A stretch of DNA of 64,000 bases from Engraulis encrasicolus (GCF_034702125.1 NC_085874.1:391001-455000), one strand, 5' to 3'; counted from the first letter of the stretch, positions 15,260 through 28,694 are shown. A program made the numbers and translations. Notes: generated by a model not told the origin, from the letters alone.

Positions 15260-15343
15260 CGTGTGTGTGTGTGTGTGCATGTGTGTGTTTGTATGTGTGT
15301 GTAAGAGAGAGAGAGAGAGACAGAGAGAGACAGAGAGAGAGAG
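15171..15343 (+). repeat. (GT)n followed by (GA)n
   Basis: GT with a few GC and AT interruptions to 15302, then GA with two CA breaks. The next 120 bp stay purine-rich. Confidence 0.95.
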
Positions 15344-15620
15344 AAGGGGGAGGGAAAGGGAGGCAGAGAGACGAGAGAAGCACATAGTACAGAGAACGAG
15401 GGACATATTAGCGAATGAGTGAAGGGGAGAAAGAGACAGAAACAGGCAGAGACAAAGAGGGAGAGGAAGATGCAGATGCATGCATAATCCATTCTGTTTC
15501 ACCAGAGAGAAAACTACTGCACTCAAGAACGCTCTTCTCATGCCAATGCATTTTGTACTAATAAGGGGTTCATTGCAAGGTCATAATATTCCTGTCAGTA
15601 TGCCAGCCTAGCTTTGGCTG

Positions 15621-15790
<170 letters not shown>

Positions 15791-17154
15791 ACTCTTTGTC
15801 TTCTTCAAAGTTGATGATTGAGGCCGGCTTGGTTTGGCTCATCTCGTTGCCTTGGTGGTTTAGGGTGGAGCAGAGGACAGACTCCAGTGATTTGCCATTT
15901 GTTTGGTGGTCTCAAAGTGTTGAATCCTATCCTGCAAAATTGAGAGATGTCCTTTAGAAGAAAATTTCTTCCCTTCCCTTGTACTGGATTTGTCCTCTTC
16001 CTCCCCTCAGCAGGTCTTTCACAAGAGTTGTCTGTTGTCTCTTGTGGCCGTGTAAACTAGGTTAAGGGCCAATATCTGGTCATAGCAGCAAGGCCACTGA
16101 CACATTTGACCAGGCCCGGGACAAAATTATGTGAAAGGGCAATCCTCTCAATACATACAATGTAATGGGGTCGCAATTCTGGGCCCCGCCTTTCTCCGGG
16201 CCCCGGACAACAGGGATGTTTGTCATCCCCCCTTGTCGGTAGGCCTCCACAGCAGCCATCTTGTTTGGGTGCTGGAGCAGCATCTGTGTAAATTGAATGC
16301 ATGAGCGAGCAATCAGGGGACACTAACCACATCACGAGGCCGTATACATGGGGAACGCGTCTGTATGTGTCTTGGCATTCTCCTCGCATTCTCATACAAC
16401 ACTGAACGTGGCTGTGTTTTGCTAAAGGGGAACAGATCCCTTCAGATTTCCAGAAAGCATATCAGTTCTCCCCAGACAAGCTCATGTTCGCAAAACAATA
16501 CCCCTTTTTTCCTTCTTCTCTTTCTGTTCTTGGTGCAAGCCTCGTTTTCGTAAAACTCTGAAGTGTGTCTAAGTCTGTCTAGCTGTGCCTGGCGAACAAT
16601 AGCCCAGAAAGCCCCCGCGATATCAAAATATTTACACGAAGTCACAAAGCACTGGCGAACTGAGCAAAAAAACCCAGCTGGCAAGTATTTGAATCCCCTT
16701 TCATATTCACGCTCTCCGGGAAAGGCTCCCTTCGTTCCACATACAATGCAGCCGGACATTTCTGCAAAGCCCCCCCACCCCCTTAAGGTTCCCCCTAGCT
16801 CTAATCAGGCTCCTCTGCTTTGCCAAGACACACATAGCAGCAGTAATCTGCCTTTTATGCACGGCGCTCGGTAGGATCCAATCATCCACATTCCAACAAA
16901 TGAAATGTGGAATGAAGAGTCAGCTTGAACTCCTTGCTTATTGGATCACCTCCTATTTGCAAACCTTTCAGGCTTCTGAGATATATATACACAATATATA
17001 CAATATATAGAATATATAGGCCTATAATATATACACACAATGGTCGATGCTTTCATACATTTCCAAATTAACCAGTCCTTCTTGGTGATTTCGTAACTCG
17101 TCTTGTTTTCTTAATTTCTAATTAAATGTATTCAGTGCACACAGACCTTCAACC

Positions 17155-17650
17155 CTTGACATAGCCATCTTGCGAATTTGTCTTCATTTGATTCTTTTTC
17201 TTAATTTGTCACAAATTTGGCAGATCCTAAATGGTGGCCGATTGTGTGTCAGATGATGACAAAATGCCATGAATAATTCGATTCCCCTATCAAAGTGGAT
17301 CCGCCCATCTTTGTCACTCCCTGTGTTCGTCTGTTCCTTGATTTAAAAAAAAGCTCCATATAAACATTGTTCCCATGTATTCAAAAGGGCAGTGATAACA
17401 AAACTTTAGGAAAATAATTGTAATTCTGTTAACTTTTCTGATCTGAATGGACCATCCCTTCTTGGTCACTTCCTATGTCCTCTTAATTATTTTTTTTTTT
17501 AAATCAGTCAACGCACATAGACTTTCAACCCTAAACATTGCTTCAATGTGTGTCAGAAGGGTAATGATCACAAACCGTTAAAATAATACAGTTGTTCCAG
17601 TGGACCAGCCCTTGAAGGTCATTTCCAGGGAGGAAAGGTACGTATTCACT
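17155..17650 (+). repeat. Dispersed repeat, copy 1
   Basis: About 490 bp that recur in the same order at 21540-22050, including CCCCTATCAAAGTGGATC, CCCATCTTTGTCACT, GATAACAAAA, CTTTCAACCCTAAACATTGC and TTTCCAGGGAGGAAAGGTA. Family unknown; no coding potential. Confidence 0.75.
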
Positions 17651-18452
17651 AAATATACACCCCACCCCTCCATCCATGTGTTTCCAAATGCCATCGTTGC
17701 TAGCTAGGTTGTATCAGGAACGATAAGGAGGAGACAGTTCATAAGGAGGAGGTTCTTCCAAAATAAATATGACGTGAGGTTCCATCCTATGGCAGCCATG
17801 CCCCTTTAGGAGACTATATAGGAGATTAAAACGAATAGAGTTAAATGGAAAAGTTATGTCCATTAGGAGACCGTAGTTGATCCCACTTCATTGCATTGAT
17901 GACGCATGCAATGATTTTTCATTTCGAAAACCAACCCTTTTGAGAAATGGGGTTAGCAACTAACTTGGTTGGCAATGGAGCACATCTTATATACAAGACA
18001 CAGGCCACTTTTGCAACAGGAAGACATGTGAAATGTTATACAGTATGTTGTTATATGATGCTATATGTTAATGTAACATGATAATGTTTTCATCCAGGTT
18101 CACTTGCTGGTTTTTATGTTGGTTTCCAAAATATCTCATAATATTCTCAAAAAATCTGTCTGCTGTTTCTTCAGAAGCAGCCAGGAGAACTTGGAAACCT
18201 CTTACATTTCACTTGTTGATTTATATTCTATTACTGTACAATGTCTTAAGAATATAATTTTACTGCACTTATAAATTAGGCTACACTAAATTCCAACAAC
18301 ATAAGCACCAGTGTGCTTTGTGGGATGCAAAGCAACATGGATGTAGCCTGGGGCCACGCATACTAACTGTGACAATGCAGAAAGTTTCGCTTTCTTATGT
18401 AGTCTGTCTCTTGACACACTTAAGAACATGTCTAATTGTATTGAGATAGGGT

Positions 18453-18521
<69 letters not shown>
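18453..18521 (+). repeat. (CA)n microsatellite
   Basis: 69 bp of CA, ending in GAAAAACAG. Confidence 0.97.
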
Positions 18522-18525
<4 letters not shown>

Positions 18526-18881
18526 AACAGTCAGTGCAATAAAAGGCCTGGATGGACACACAGAAGTGCTCTCTCTATACTCCCACAGCTCTGTTTCCAC
18601 AGTCTTGTGTTTTCTCAGGATTTTTCTAATTTAAAATATTTTTTCTCAAAAAAACATTTCTTACTGACAGGTTAGGGTTAGGGATTGTTTTGGTCTGGGC
18701 ACAGCTATTTTTCTTTCATTTATTATATGAATTTGATAGCCTAGCAACAAACTGGAAAAGGTATTTCTTAAAAATATGTCTTTAATGACAGGTTAAGGTT
18801 AGGGAATGTTTTGGTCAGGGCACAACTTAAATAACTATAGCATTATTTTGTTTAGGATTAGCATTTGGTATGTATTTTCTA

Positions 18882-19031
18882 ATGATAGAGTTAACACAGT
18901 GTTGTGGTAATAGCCTTTAGAAAGCACTTCCGTGTGCCCAGGAGCACTGAATTTTGGCAAAATCCGTGCTCCTGGGCACACGGAAGTGCTTTCTAAAGGC
19001 TATTACCACAACACTGTGTTAACTCTATCAT
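18882..19031. repeat. Perfect inverted repeat, 66-bp arms and 18-bp loop
   Basis: Arms 18882-18947 and 18966-19031 match at every position I compared (66 of 66), ending GTGTGCCCAGGAGCAC at the loop side. The loop is TGAATTTTGGCAAAATCC. A smaller related hairpin (17-bp arms, 19079-19095 and 19112-19128, GTGCTCCTGGACACGGA) follows after TCATATAT-rich sequence. Confidence 0.85.
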
Positions 19032-19146
19032 CATATATCATATCATATATCATCATATATATCATTTTGGCAAAATCCGTGCTCCTGGACACGGATTTCG
19101 TGTCCTTAACATCCGTGTCCAGGAGCACAGAATTTTTGGAGATCAG

Positions 19147-20498
19147 GGCCTCGTTTCCCGATAACGATGGTTCTTACCCTTACGTGTGTCGTTAACCAGT
19201 GATCCTACGAATGTTTTTAGATTTCCTACAACTGTTTCCCAAAGACACTCGTACATGAACGCGCGTGCACAGCCTCTAAGATCATTCGTAGCGTCACTCT
19301 TAAGGATCGCTGTCCACATATGTGGTGCTGAAGTGTCCTCGGAGTGAACTGCGCCGTCATGCTGCTAAACCATTTACAAAATGTAAGGCGTGTGTCAGTA
19401 TCAAAAGTTGTTTTCTATAAGGGTGGGACTACATTTGTAGCAGTTTGCAACTATCGACAGGAGTTGTTGTTGGCAAATGAAATAAAATGCACACACACAA
19501 TGAAATCATGCAAAACCATGAGCTACGCCGTTAAACCAGACAAAGCGCGTGCAGTTGGCTACCGTGCTTAATATTTAAGGAGACAAGTAGGCCTAGGAGT
19601 TCCAAATTGGGATGCGCATTTGGGGAGCGGCGCGCAAAGTAGGCCTACCGCGCACTCAAGGCTTTAACAACTGTGAGGAACATTTTGCACGGCAGTCTGC
19701 TGTTATTAAAACAAAAAATCTACACGAATCCCCATCGCTGCCTTTTTTATGTCATAGTTTACCCTTATCCTACAACTATCGTGTCTTTTCTGCGTCGCCT
19801 TCCCTTTTAGGGTACTTGAAAATGAAAGAGGGCGCAACGACTCGCTGACCGTTTTTCTTTTTTTTAATGTTTCGGTAGTGGCCTTCCGACATCACCACTC
19901 TTGTCTCTGGTCGCCGAAGCCCCCTATTTATTTTGCGTGTGGATGCCTTGTTCTTGTTCACGAAGCACCCACACAAATTATGATTGATCACAGTTTAATA
20001 ATGCCCTGATTTATCAAACACAGCTGAACTATTTTACTGCCTGTAAAATATTTTCCAAACACATTGCTTTTATTTTATACACTTACACAATTAATGTTAC
20101 CTTCTTATTTTCGTTACAGTGTCAACTGTGGTGCCATGATATTTACACTCCCGTCTTAAAACATCAACTTGAAGCGCAAGTTTCCTCTTTTCCTGTGGAT
20201 GTCTCCACTGTGCCATGCCACTCGCGCCTTAAAACAGCAATCTTATGCACAAGTTTCTTCTTTTCCCTTCATATCCTGTGGGTGTCTCCACTGTGCCATG
20301 CCGTTACGATCAATCTTAGCGCGTTAAGACTACTCCAGATCACTCGTGGATTTCTCTTAGAGTTACGTGTCAACCTGCGATGGTTCTTTGCTAAGTTGGC
20401 TTTGGGAAACGCTCCGTGAGCTCTACGATGGTGTTACGTGTGAACTTAAGTAGCACGTAGCGTTAAGTAGTACTTAAGGCCCTTTCGGAAACGAGGCC
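19147..20498. mobile_element. PIF/Harbinger-like non-autonomous element
   Basis: Ends GGCCTCGTTTCCCG and inverse CGGAAACGAGGCC, flanked by a perfect 3-bp duplication CAG (19144-19146, 20499-20501). GGGCC-type ends and CWG/TWA duplications are typical of Harbinger. The 1,352-bp interior shows no recognisable nuclease or Myb gene; small frames (for example 19344-19571) match nothing I know. It contains a diverged internal tandem duplication (about 20150-20220 and 20222-20303, sharing GTGTCTCCACTGTGCCATGCC with one base gap). Confidence 0.65.
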
Positions 20499-20501
20499 CA
20501 G

Positions 20502-20690
20502 GCTGATAATGCGGTCCAGTATCCAATGATGATCGCTCTCTGGGAGTCCTTATGTGTGGTGTTGAACAGCTGGATGGCCCTGGGGACGAACGACCTCCGT
20601 AGCCTGTCTGTCTTGCATGGGGTGGCACGGAATCTGTAACTGAACAGGCTTCTCTGGTTTTCGAAGACTGGTTGCAGGGGGTGAATGTTG
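20502..20690 (-). mobile_element. LINE fragment, end of the ORF
   Basis: Minus strand reads FSYRFRATPCKTDRLRRS, then FVPRAIQLFNTTHKD, close to the C-terminal end of L2/Rex-group LINE proteins (RRSFVPSAIxLLN). The Harbinger-like element ends immediately before it, so that element probably inserted into this LINE. Confidence 0.55.
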
Positions 20691-20696
20691 TTGTCA

Positions 20697-20800
20697 TTTG
20701 ATGATGGTGGTAACTATTCATGAAAAAGGTAACATTTGTGAATGGGAAGGATGAGTTCTGAAAATAAACAACTAAAAATGTTACACAGTGCACCTTTAAT
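20697..20800 (-). repeat. Short dispersed repeat ('ACAGTGCACCTTTAA' family)
   Basis: A roughly 100-bp sequence with GATGGTGGTGGTAAG, CATGAAAAAGGTAACATTT and GGAAATAAAC words, seen also at 24765-24860 (same strand), 38196-38320 (opposite) and 47878-48010 (opposite, diverged). Probably a MITE; ends not defined. Confidence 0.55.
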
Positions 20801-21539
20801 TCCGTACAGCGATTACTTGTTGCTTGATGCTAATGGCACCACTCACTTCCAGTGCTTGTGCTAAGCTATACTAGTAATGTCAATCTACTGCTCTTAGTGC
20901 TAATCTACAAAGTATTGAGAAGGAAATGATTTGTACTTTCATGTGTTATACTTGGAAATACTACAGATATGTGAAAATCAAAATAGGGTTGGCTGTTCCA
21001 TTATTGTAGTGTTGTAGAAGTGGACATTCATTTCATTTTCTTTCTTTTTTCTTTGCGAGTTTGCAGAGATATTGGCTGCAGACACCAACCACGTTGCTCT
21101 CTTTCAAATTCTTCCCACCCTGCTGAGTGAGCATGCTTCACACCCTCATACTAATCTCTGCGACCACCAACCCCGTCAGCATGCAGTCTCTGAGACTCTC
21201 CAAGAGGATAACAGGAAGGTGAGGCAGGGGTTGCAAAAACATTGTGAAGAATTATTCTCTGCTGTGTTGTTCTTTTACATGTGTGCGTCTCAAGATTTTC
21301 AATAAATTCTGGGGAACTTTTCAGGCAGGCCAAACGTGTGGGGGAAAATAGTTTATATTCTGAAAGTGAAGAGTGAATATCAGCTCGATTCTGTTGTGTA
21401 TAAGACCACTTGATCACAGAATTATAGGCTATACAAAGTTGTGCCACTAGTTTTTTTTGCGTTTACATAAATGCCTTGACATTATGGACTCATTAGTTAA
21501 CACCAATAAGATACTCTTCATTGATGACACAATGTTCTA

Positions 21540-22050
21540 TGAATAAATTGGCATGGCCATCTTGCATATTTCCCTGATTTCATGTGTTTTTAATCTGTCA
21601 CAAATTCGAGAGAATTTCTCGGAATGATGTCAACATAGCCAGAGGCATGATGATGACAAAATGCTGAATAATTCAGTTCCCCTATCAAAGTGGATCAGCC
21701 CATCTTTGTCACTGCCTGTGTTCGTCTGTGCATTCAAGAAATCTCAATGTAAACATTGCTTCCATGTATTCAATAGCGCAGTGATAACAAAAGGTTAGGA
21801 AAATAATTATAATTCTGCTAACTTTTCTGATCTGAATGGCCCACCCTGTCTTGGTCACTTCCTATGTCCTCTTGTTTTATGAATTTATACTTTGAAAAAA
21901 ATCACTCAATGTACAAAGACTTTCAACCCTAAACATTGCTTCAACATGTGTCAGAAGGGGTAATGATGACAACCCATTAGGAAAATAATACCGTTCTTCC
22001 AATGAAGTGGACCAACCCTTTATCGGTCATTTCCAGGGAGGAAAGGTATG
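21540..22050 (+). repeat. Dispersed repeat, copy 2
   Basis: Same block order as the copy at 17155, roughly 85 percent similar by eye, with small indels. The long inverted repeat at 22215 lies just 3' of it and is not part of copy 1. Confidence 0.75.
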
Positions 22051-22214
22051 CCACATAGATCCACCCTGCACCTCTCCTTCATTCCTGATTAGCGGTCCCT
22101 TAAAGTCCTACTGGAACAGAATGGTGCGGGGAGGTTACATCAGTGCACTTCCTGACTGGTCCTCCTCTTCACTTCCTGCTAAACCTATCAAGCTTACTTT
22201 GAGGTGCTTATCGC

Positions 22215-22481
22215 ACCATAATGGCTATCTGCATCAGATGCCCGTCATGTCTGTTGTTGGTGGCAACGGCTCTGTAGGCCTACAGGCAGGGAGGGAGGAT
22301 TTTCTGACTAAATACAGAATAATATTAGGTGGAAAGAGCTGGGAAGTGCCCTTTCCCTCCCTCATACCTACTGGTCTGTTTCTGTATTAAGTCAGAAAAT
22401 CCTCCCTCCCTGCCTGTAGGACTACAGAGCTGTTGCCACCAACAACAGACATGACGGGCAGATGCAGATAGCCATTATGGT
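22215..22481. repeat. Long inverted repeat, arms about 103 bp
   Basis: Left arm 22215-22319 and right arm 22380-22481 are inverted copies with a few differences (ACCATAATGGCTATCTGCAT, GACATGACGGGCA-type and CCTCCCTCCCTGCCTG words), separated by a 60-bp loop. No target duplication is obvious. Confidence 0.75.
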
Positions 22482-24094
<1,613 letters not shown>

Positions 24095-24098
24095 TTAA

Positions 24099-24508
24099 AG
24101 GGACAGTTTGGTCAATTTCAACATGCAGTTGTATTGCTCACGCTACCCTTGACTTGTCAGTACCTGGTGATGCCACATTTTTCGGCTCAGCCCTTTCTGA
24201 GATATGAGCAATTCTAATGGGGGCAGCGTTTGTTTACATTTTTAAAAAATGAAACATAGGCCAACTCCAAATATTTTCCCAAAAGGTACTGCTGTTTGCT
24301 AGTTGTCTGCTGATGTTTTATAACCTTTTGGATGTTTTTGGGAATAAATAAAAATGTTTTTTTGAAATGTAAACAAAGAGCTGCCCCCATTACAATGACC
24401 AGGATCTCGGAAACGGCTGAAGAAGAAGAAAAAAAAATCTCAGGTACTGACAAGTCCAGGGTAGTGTGAGCATTGCAACTGCATGTTGAAATTGACCAAA
24501 CTGTCCCT
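24099..24508. mobile_element. TTAA-flanked MITE (piggyBac or Kolobok type)
   Basis: Ends AGGGACAGTTTGGTCAATTT and inverse, with TTAA on both sides (24095-24098, 24509-24512). Inverted similarity extends about 150 bp inward (ATGCAGTTG, CAGTACCT, ATGGGGGCAGC and inverses). No coding sequence. TTAA target use fits piggyBac or Kolobok; the sequence alone does not separate them. Confidence 0.7.
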
Positions 24509-24844
24509 TTAAGCTCTGTTATGGTGGCAGGAGTAGGTATTGCAACTATGCTGCTCATTGAAACTGTGCTGCCTACTGCCAATTTTTATATTTTCATGAA
24601 TATTTATTAAGTAATAAACTAATATTTACTAGTATGACCAAAGTACGGTACCAAAGTTTTGCAGCTTAAAAATGTCTGGACATCTAAAAATGGCAGACAT
24701 GGAGAAGATCCACCTTTTTCATGTATGAAAAGTGCAATTTATAGGCTAGTCATAATTACTGCTTAGAATTTGATGGTGGTGGTAAGTGTTCGTGAAAAAG
24801 GTAACATTTGTGAGTGAGCATGAATTCTGGAAATAAACTACTAA

Positions 24845-25260
24845 AATATTACACACAATCAAATGATTGGACTAGGAGCAGGTTTGTTTGTCTGCTATTA
24901 TTTTAAGTATACTAGGCCTATATTAACTCAATCTGACTAATTTATAAGTCGGTTTCCAAATAGTCCTAGAGTCCTGACATTTATATGTGGATAGGGCCTA
25001 CGTGGAAATTGGAAAAGGGCTAATTATTTATCACCAGATATTACGTAAATCTGACTATTTTATTTTCAAGTGATTAGACTTAACGTCAAATATGAGCAGG
25101 TTTGTTGTCTAGCATTATTTTGAGTAGCCTAACCAACGCCTATATGAAGTCTACCTGACTAAATTATAAGTCAGTTTCCAAATATAGAGTCCTGGAATTT
25201 ACATGTGGAAAGTAGGTGGGGTTTGGGTTGACGGGTCATGCTTCCTACGTGTCCAGAGTA
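24845..25260 (+). repeat. Tandem duplication (unit about 210 bp) upstream of thbd
   Basis: Two diverged copies in direct orientation can be aligned: about 24877-25010 and 25092-25215. Shared words include GAGCAGGTTTGTT, a GACTAA...TATAAGTC block, GTTTCCAAATA, and AGAGTCCTG followed by a T-rich ACATGTGG-like word. The second copy ends about 170 bp before the TATA box, so the duplication lies in the proximal promoter region. Confidence 0.55.
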
Positions 25261-25388
25261 TCCCTGACTGTTAACTCACGCTGAGTCTTTGGGAGGAGAA
25301 AGTTATTGGAAGGGAATTAAGCAACTGCCCCAATCCAATGCTCCAGTGGAACTTCCTTCCTCCCTACTTTCAGGAGCATGGAATGGTT

Positions 25389-25395
25389 TATAAAG
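25389..25395 (+). promoter_or_regulatory. TATA box of the thbd promoter
   Basis: TATAAAG lies 88 bp before the first thbd ATG. A start site about 25-30 bp downstream would give a short, intronless 5' UTR of roughly 55-60 bases. Initiation there is inferred, not shown. Confidence 0.6.
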
Positions 25396-25476
25396 GGCTG
25401 CAGCGCACTTTACAGCACAGCGCTTGTCCACTTTGATATTCATTCGGGACGGAAAATCAAACCGTGAACTTCCAGC

Positions 25477-27150
25477 ATGTGTGACCGGATTTCGGGCTCA
25501 TCGACAATGTCTCTGTCTTTGGGAGTGATCCTGCTTCTGGCGTTCTTCTCAAAGGTTGAGTCCCACATTGGAATCTGCGTGGGTTACCAATGTTTCGTTG
25601 TGCGTAAAGACTCGGCGGACTTCTCAGCCGCGAATGAAGTTTGTAAATCCACTGGTGGACATTTGCAGGCGGTGAGAACAAATGCATCGAGCAACGCGAT
25701 ATCGACTCTGCTGCCCGGTCTCACGGGTGACTTCTGGATCGGTCTACACGGCATCTGCTCTTCCTCTGCATCAGGTCTGAGAGGATACAAATGGATAACG
25801 GGACAAGATGAGGCGGACTTTGTCAACTGGGCCAGCGACGATACCGCCTGCCTGGCATCTCAGCAGTGCGTAACGGTGTCCTCAGACAATCTCAAATGGA
25901 GAGGGAGAGGGTGCACTGATAAACCAACCGGATTTATTTGTGAGTATGCATTTGACATGGCTTGTCAACCACTCCAGCCAGGGACGCACACCCAGATTGA
26001 GATGTATAAGACACCATATGACTTTGAGGCCCCACACCTTGACAGTTTACCGATGGGCAGTCTGGCGAAGCTCAGCAATGGTGAAAAACATGTCTGCGTC
26101 GGCGACTGGATAAATGCGCCTTGGGGCTGTGAGGTGCTTAATGGTGGCTGTGAACACAAGTGCACCAGCGTTAACGGCCAACCCACCTGTACCTGTCCGC
26201 CTGGCTCCTTGGTGGATAGTAACGGATGGTCTTGCAGCGTGGACGCAGCTGATCCTTGCGAAGGGGCACAATGTCAACACACGTGTCTCCCGCAAAGTGG
26301 GACTTTCGTCTGCCTGTGTGACCAGGGCTACGCTCTGGATGCGGATGGCAAGAGCTGCAAAGATGTGGACGAGTGTGTAGACAAGAGGATCTGTGCCGGG
26401 GATCATACAAGGTGCGAAAACATTGTGGGGAGCTTTGCGTGCGTTTGCGAGCAAGGTTTTGAAATGGAAAAGGGCATCTGTGTCGACATCAACGAGTGTG
26501 CTAGTGCGCCATGTGAACACAACATTTGTAACAACACAGAAGGTAGCTACACCTGCTCCTGTGCAGACGGATACAAGATATCAGACGAGGACCCGCACAT
26601 GTGCGAACTGCATTGCCCGCAGCAGGTATGCCCAGCCGTCTGCGACCCCAACGACACGTTCATGTGTTTTTGCCCCGATGGTTTCGTCAGGGACAAAGGC
26701 CCAAATGGCGAGCCTTTGTGTGTTGATATCGACGAATGCGAATTTAATCTATACTGTGACCAATTCTGTGAAAACAGCTTTGGTGGATATACCTGCTCTT
26801 GTGGAGAGGGATACGAGTTGAAGAAAGGCTATGAGTGTGAGCCACTTTATGGACCAGAGACCCCGACATCGCCCACTGTCGATACCACCACCACTACTAG
26901 TACTATCACATATAGGCCTACGACTGAGAGTCCCAAGAAGGTGACAGCAGGTGCACTGCTTGGGATCATTGTTTGCATTGTGTGCGCTTTACTTGCCATG
27001 GTTTGGTTGGCCCACCACTGCATGAAGCGCCGAAACGAGCATTCGCTCCTTGACGCGCGTAAAAGCAATGACTTGCACGATCTGCAACAAATAACAACGG
27101 AACATTACAAACCCAGCTCGTCAGATATTCATTCGAAGGGGGACAGATAG
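25477..27150 (+). CDS. thbd: Thrombomodulin, single-exon type I membrane glycoprotein
   Basis: Endothelial surface cofactor that binds thrombin and redirects it to activate protein C, so it is anticoagulant (known for the family). The 557-residue frame is unbroken and close to human length (575). In order: signal peptide (about 11-29, from the second Met), C-type-lectin-like domain (about 34-157), six EGF modules with six cysteines each (about 218-253, 261-294, 298-335, 339-376, 380-415, 419-454), a Ser/Thr/Pro stalk (460-486), a membrane helix (about 490-512) and a short basic tail. EGF3, 4 and 6 open with the calcium-binding patterns DVDEC, DINEC and DIDEC; EGF5 contains CPAVCDPND followed by a CxCP turn, as in thrombomodulin. 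Six rather than five EGFs, and the size, favour thbd over the paralogue CD93. No intron is needed, matching intronless mammalian THBD. Two in-frame ATGs (25477, 25507) have A at -3; the second gives the cleaner signal peptide. Confidence 0.9.
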   Translation: MCDRISGSSTMSLSLGVILLLAFFSKVESHIGICVGYQCFVVRKDSADFSAANEVCKSTGGHLQAVRTNASSNAISTLLPGLTGDFWIGLHGICSSSASGLRGYKWITGQDEADFVNWASDDTACLASQQCVTVSSDNLKWRGRGCTDKPTGFICEYAFDMACQPLQPGTHTQIEMYKTPYDFEAPHLDSLPMGSLAKLSNGEKHVCVGDWINAPWGCEVLNGGCEHKCTSVNGQPTCTCPPGSLVDSNGWSCSVDAADPCEGAQCQHTCLPQSGTFVCLCDQGYALDADGKSCKDVDECVDKRICAGDHTRCENIVGSFACVCEQGFEMEKGICVDINECASAPCEHNICNNTEGSYTCSCADGYKISDEDPHMCELHCPQQVCPAVCDPNDTFMCFCPDGFVRDKGPNGEPLCVDIDECEFNLYCDQFCENSFGGYTCSCGEGYELKKGYECEPLYGPETPTSPTVDTTTTTSTITYRPTTESPKKVTAGALLGIIVCIVCALLAMVWLAHHCMKRRNEHSLLDARKSNDLHDLQQITTEHYKPSSSDIHSKGDR

Positions 27151-27488
27151 CCAAAGCAATCTTATAGAGAATCTACAAAACCAAACAACTCATACTGTCT
27201 TTTCGCCGAGTGAGGATGAGTCTGCAGTTGGTCAGCTTGCACTTTCTCTATTACCTCTGCTGCTAGGAAAAGGCGATATGCAAAAGAATGTAAAAGAATA
27301 TTTTGGTGTATTTTGTATATAGTATAATGTATCTCTATGCGTAATATATTTAATTTGTTTTTCCAGCGAAACAATGGACTCTGGTGGACTGAACTGTAGC
27401 CTACCTTAATTGTGAAAATGTGATGCGGTAACAATTGTTTAGGCCTACTTAGGCCTATGTATCATGGTCGTTATTAAATGATAATAAT

Positions 27489-27494
27489 AATAAA
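27489..27494 (+). terminator. Candidate polyadenylation signal of thbd
   Basis: AATAAA about 340 bp after the thbd stop codon, at the end of an (AAT)n run and followed by T/G-rich sequence. It is the first canonical signal downstream of the stop. Confidence 0.5.
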
Positions 27495-28298
27495 GGGTTT
27501 TGCTCCAGATACCCAGCAGTTTGTTTTGTCAAATAGTTTTGTTCAGTAATATTTCTAATTCCAAAAGTCGTCAAGTCATATAATCATTTTTGCCGGTTTT
27601 TTTGTAGGCTAGTTTTGTGTATAGTGGTAGCCTATTATGAGCGTAGGTCTATATGGGCTAGTGAGACAATTTTTCATGTTAACCTGGGCTATCATTTATC
27701 ATCTCATCTCTTTTTTAAAATGTGTTATATCATCGTTATTGATCTCAACTTTGTCCAGTTAAGTTTGAAGTAGCCTAGGCTTTATATTTATTTTGCCATT
27801 TTACACAAGTGAAGAAAAAAGATGACAGGAATGTTCTGTGCCAGATAAAACCTATCGGTGGTCTCTATAATGCAGAGCAGCCGGATACTTGGGTACTTAG
27901 CGACCATTTTGACAAACACCTCACATCTCACAGGTACCAGTCCTGCGCGAAAGATTGAGAGGACTAAAATCAGACAAGGTTTATCTGCGCACCAGGTAGC
28001 CCCTCCGGCCGGAGCTTGCCAGGTGCCCATGAAGGAGATTTATTAGAAATTGGGACTATGTTTGACCTACGTGCAATGTTTGACAAAATATCCTTTTCTA
28101 GTAGCCTACTTTTTTATATAAGGTTATCTTTTCATAACCATAGTCGTGAATGCAAAGGAGGCAAATTCAGTATACACTGTCATTTGAAAGGCATCAGGAT
28201 TTAAATTTAGAAGATTATTCCAAACAATGGTCTTTGGTACAAGTTATTGGACATATTCCTCAGACCCCGAAAGGTTGTAGACCCCTGGCTCAGAATCA

Positions 28299-28301
<3 letters not shown>

Positions 28302-28362
<61 letters not shown>

Positions 28363-28369
28363 GTGTGCA
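28302..28369 (+). repeat. (GT)n microsatellite
   Basis: 68 bp of GT with one GC interruption near the right end. Confidence 0.97.
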
Positions 28370-28694
28370 GTACCCCCTAAGGTTCAAAATAGCGACCAGA
28401 GAAATGTGAGACTTAGATGACAACAACCGATTTCACATTTGTTTTTGTTTTTGATTGCCCACTGGCCCAATAGCACATGAAAGATAAACTTGAGTAAAGT
28501 CAGTATTCACATGTAAATTTGTGTTTGAAGATTTAAAAAAAAATGTCACTTATGTAACACTGTGAGTAATGTTGTAATACAATAAGCATAACAGGCCTTA
28601 CATTTAAAAAGAAAAAAAGATTTTATTTATCTAACAGAGCATCTGGTAAGATTCACCTCTGCTTGTGGATGACATCTAATGTGCCATCATGTGA

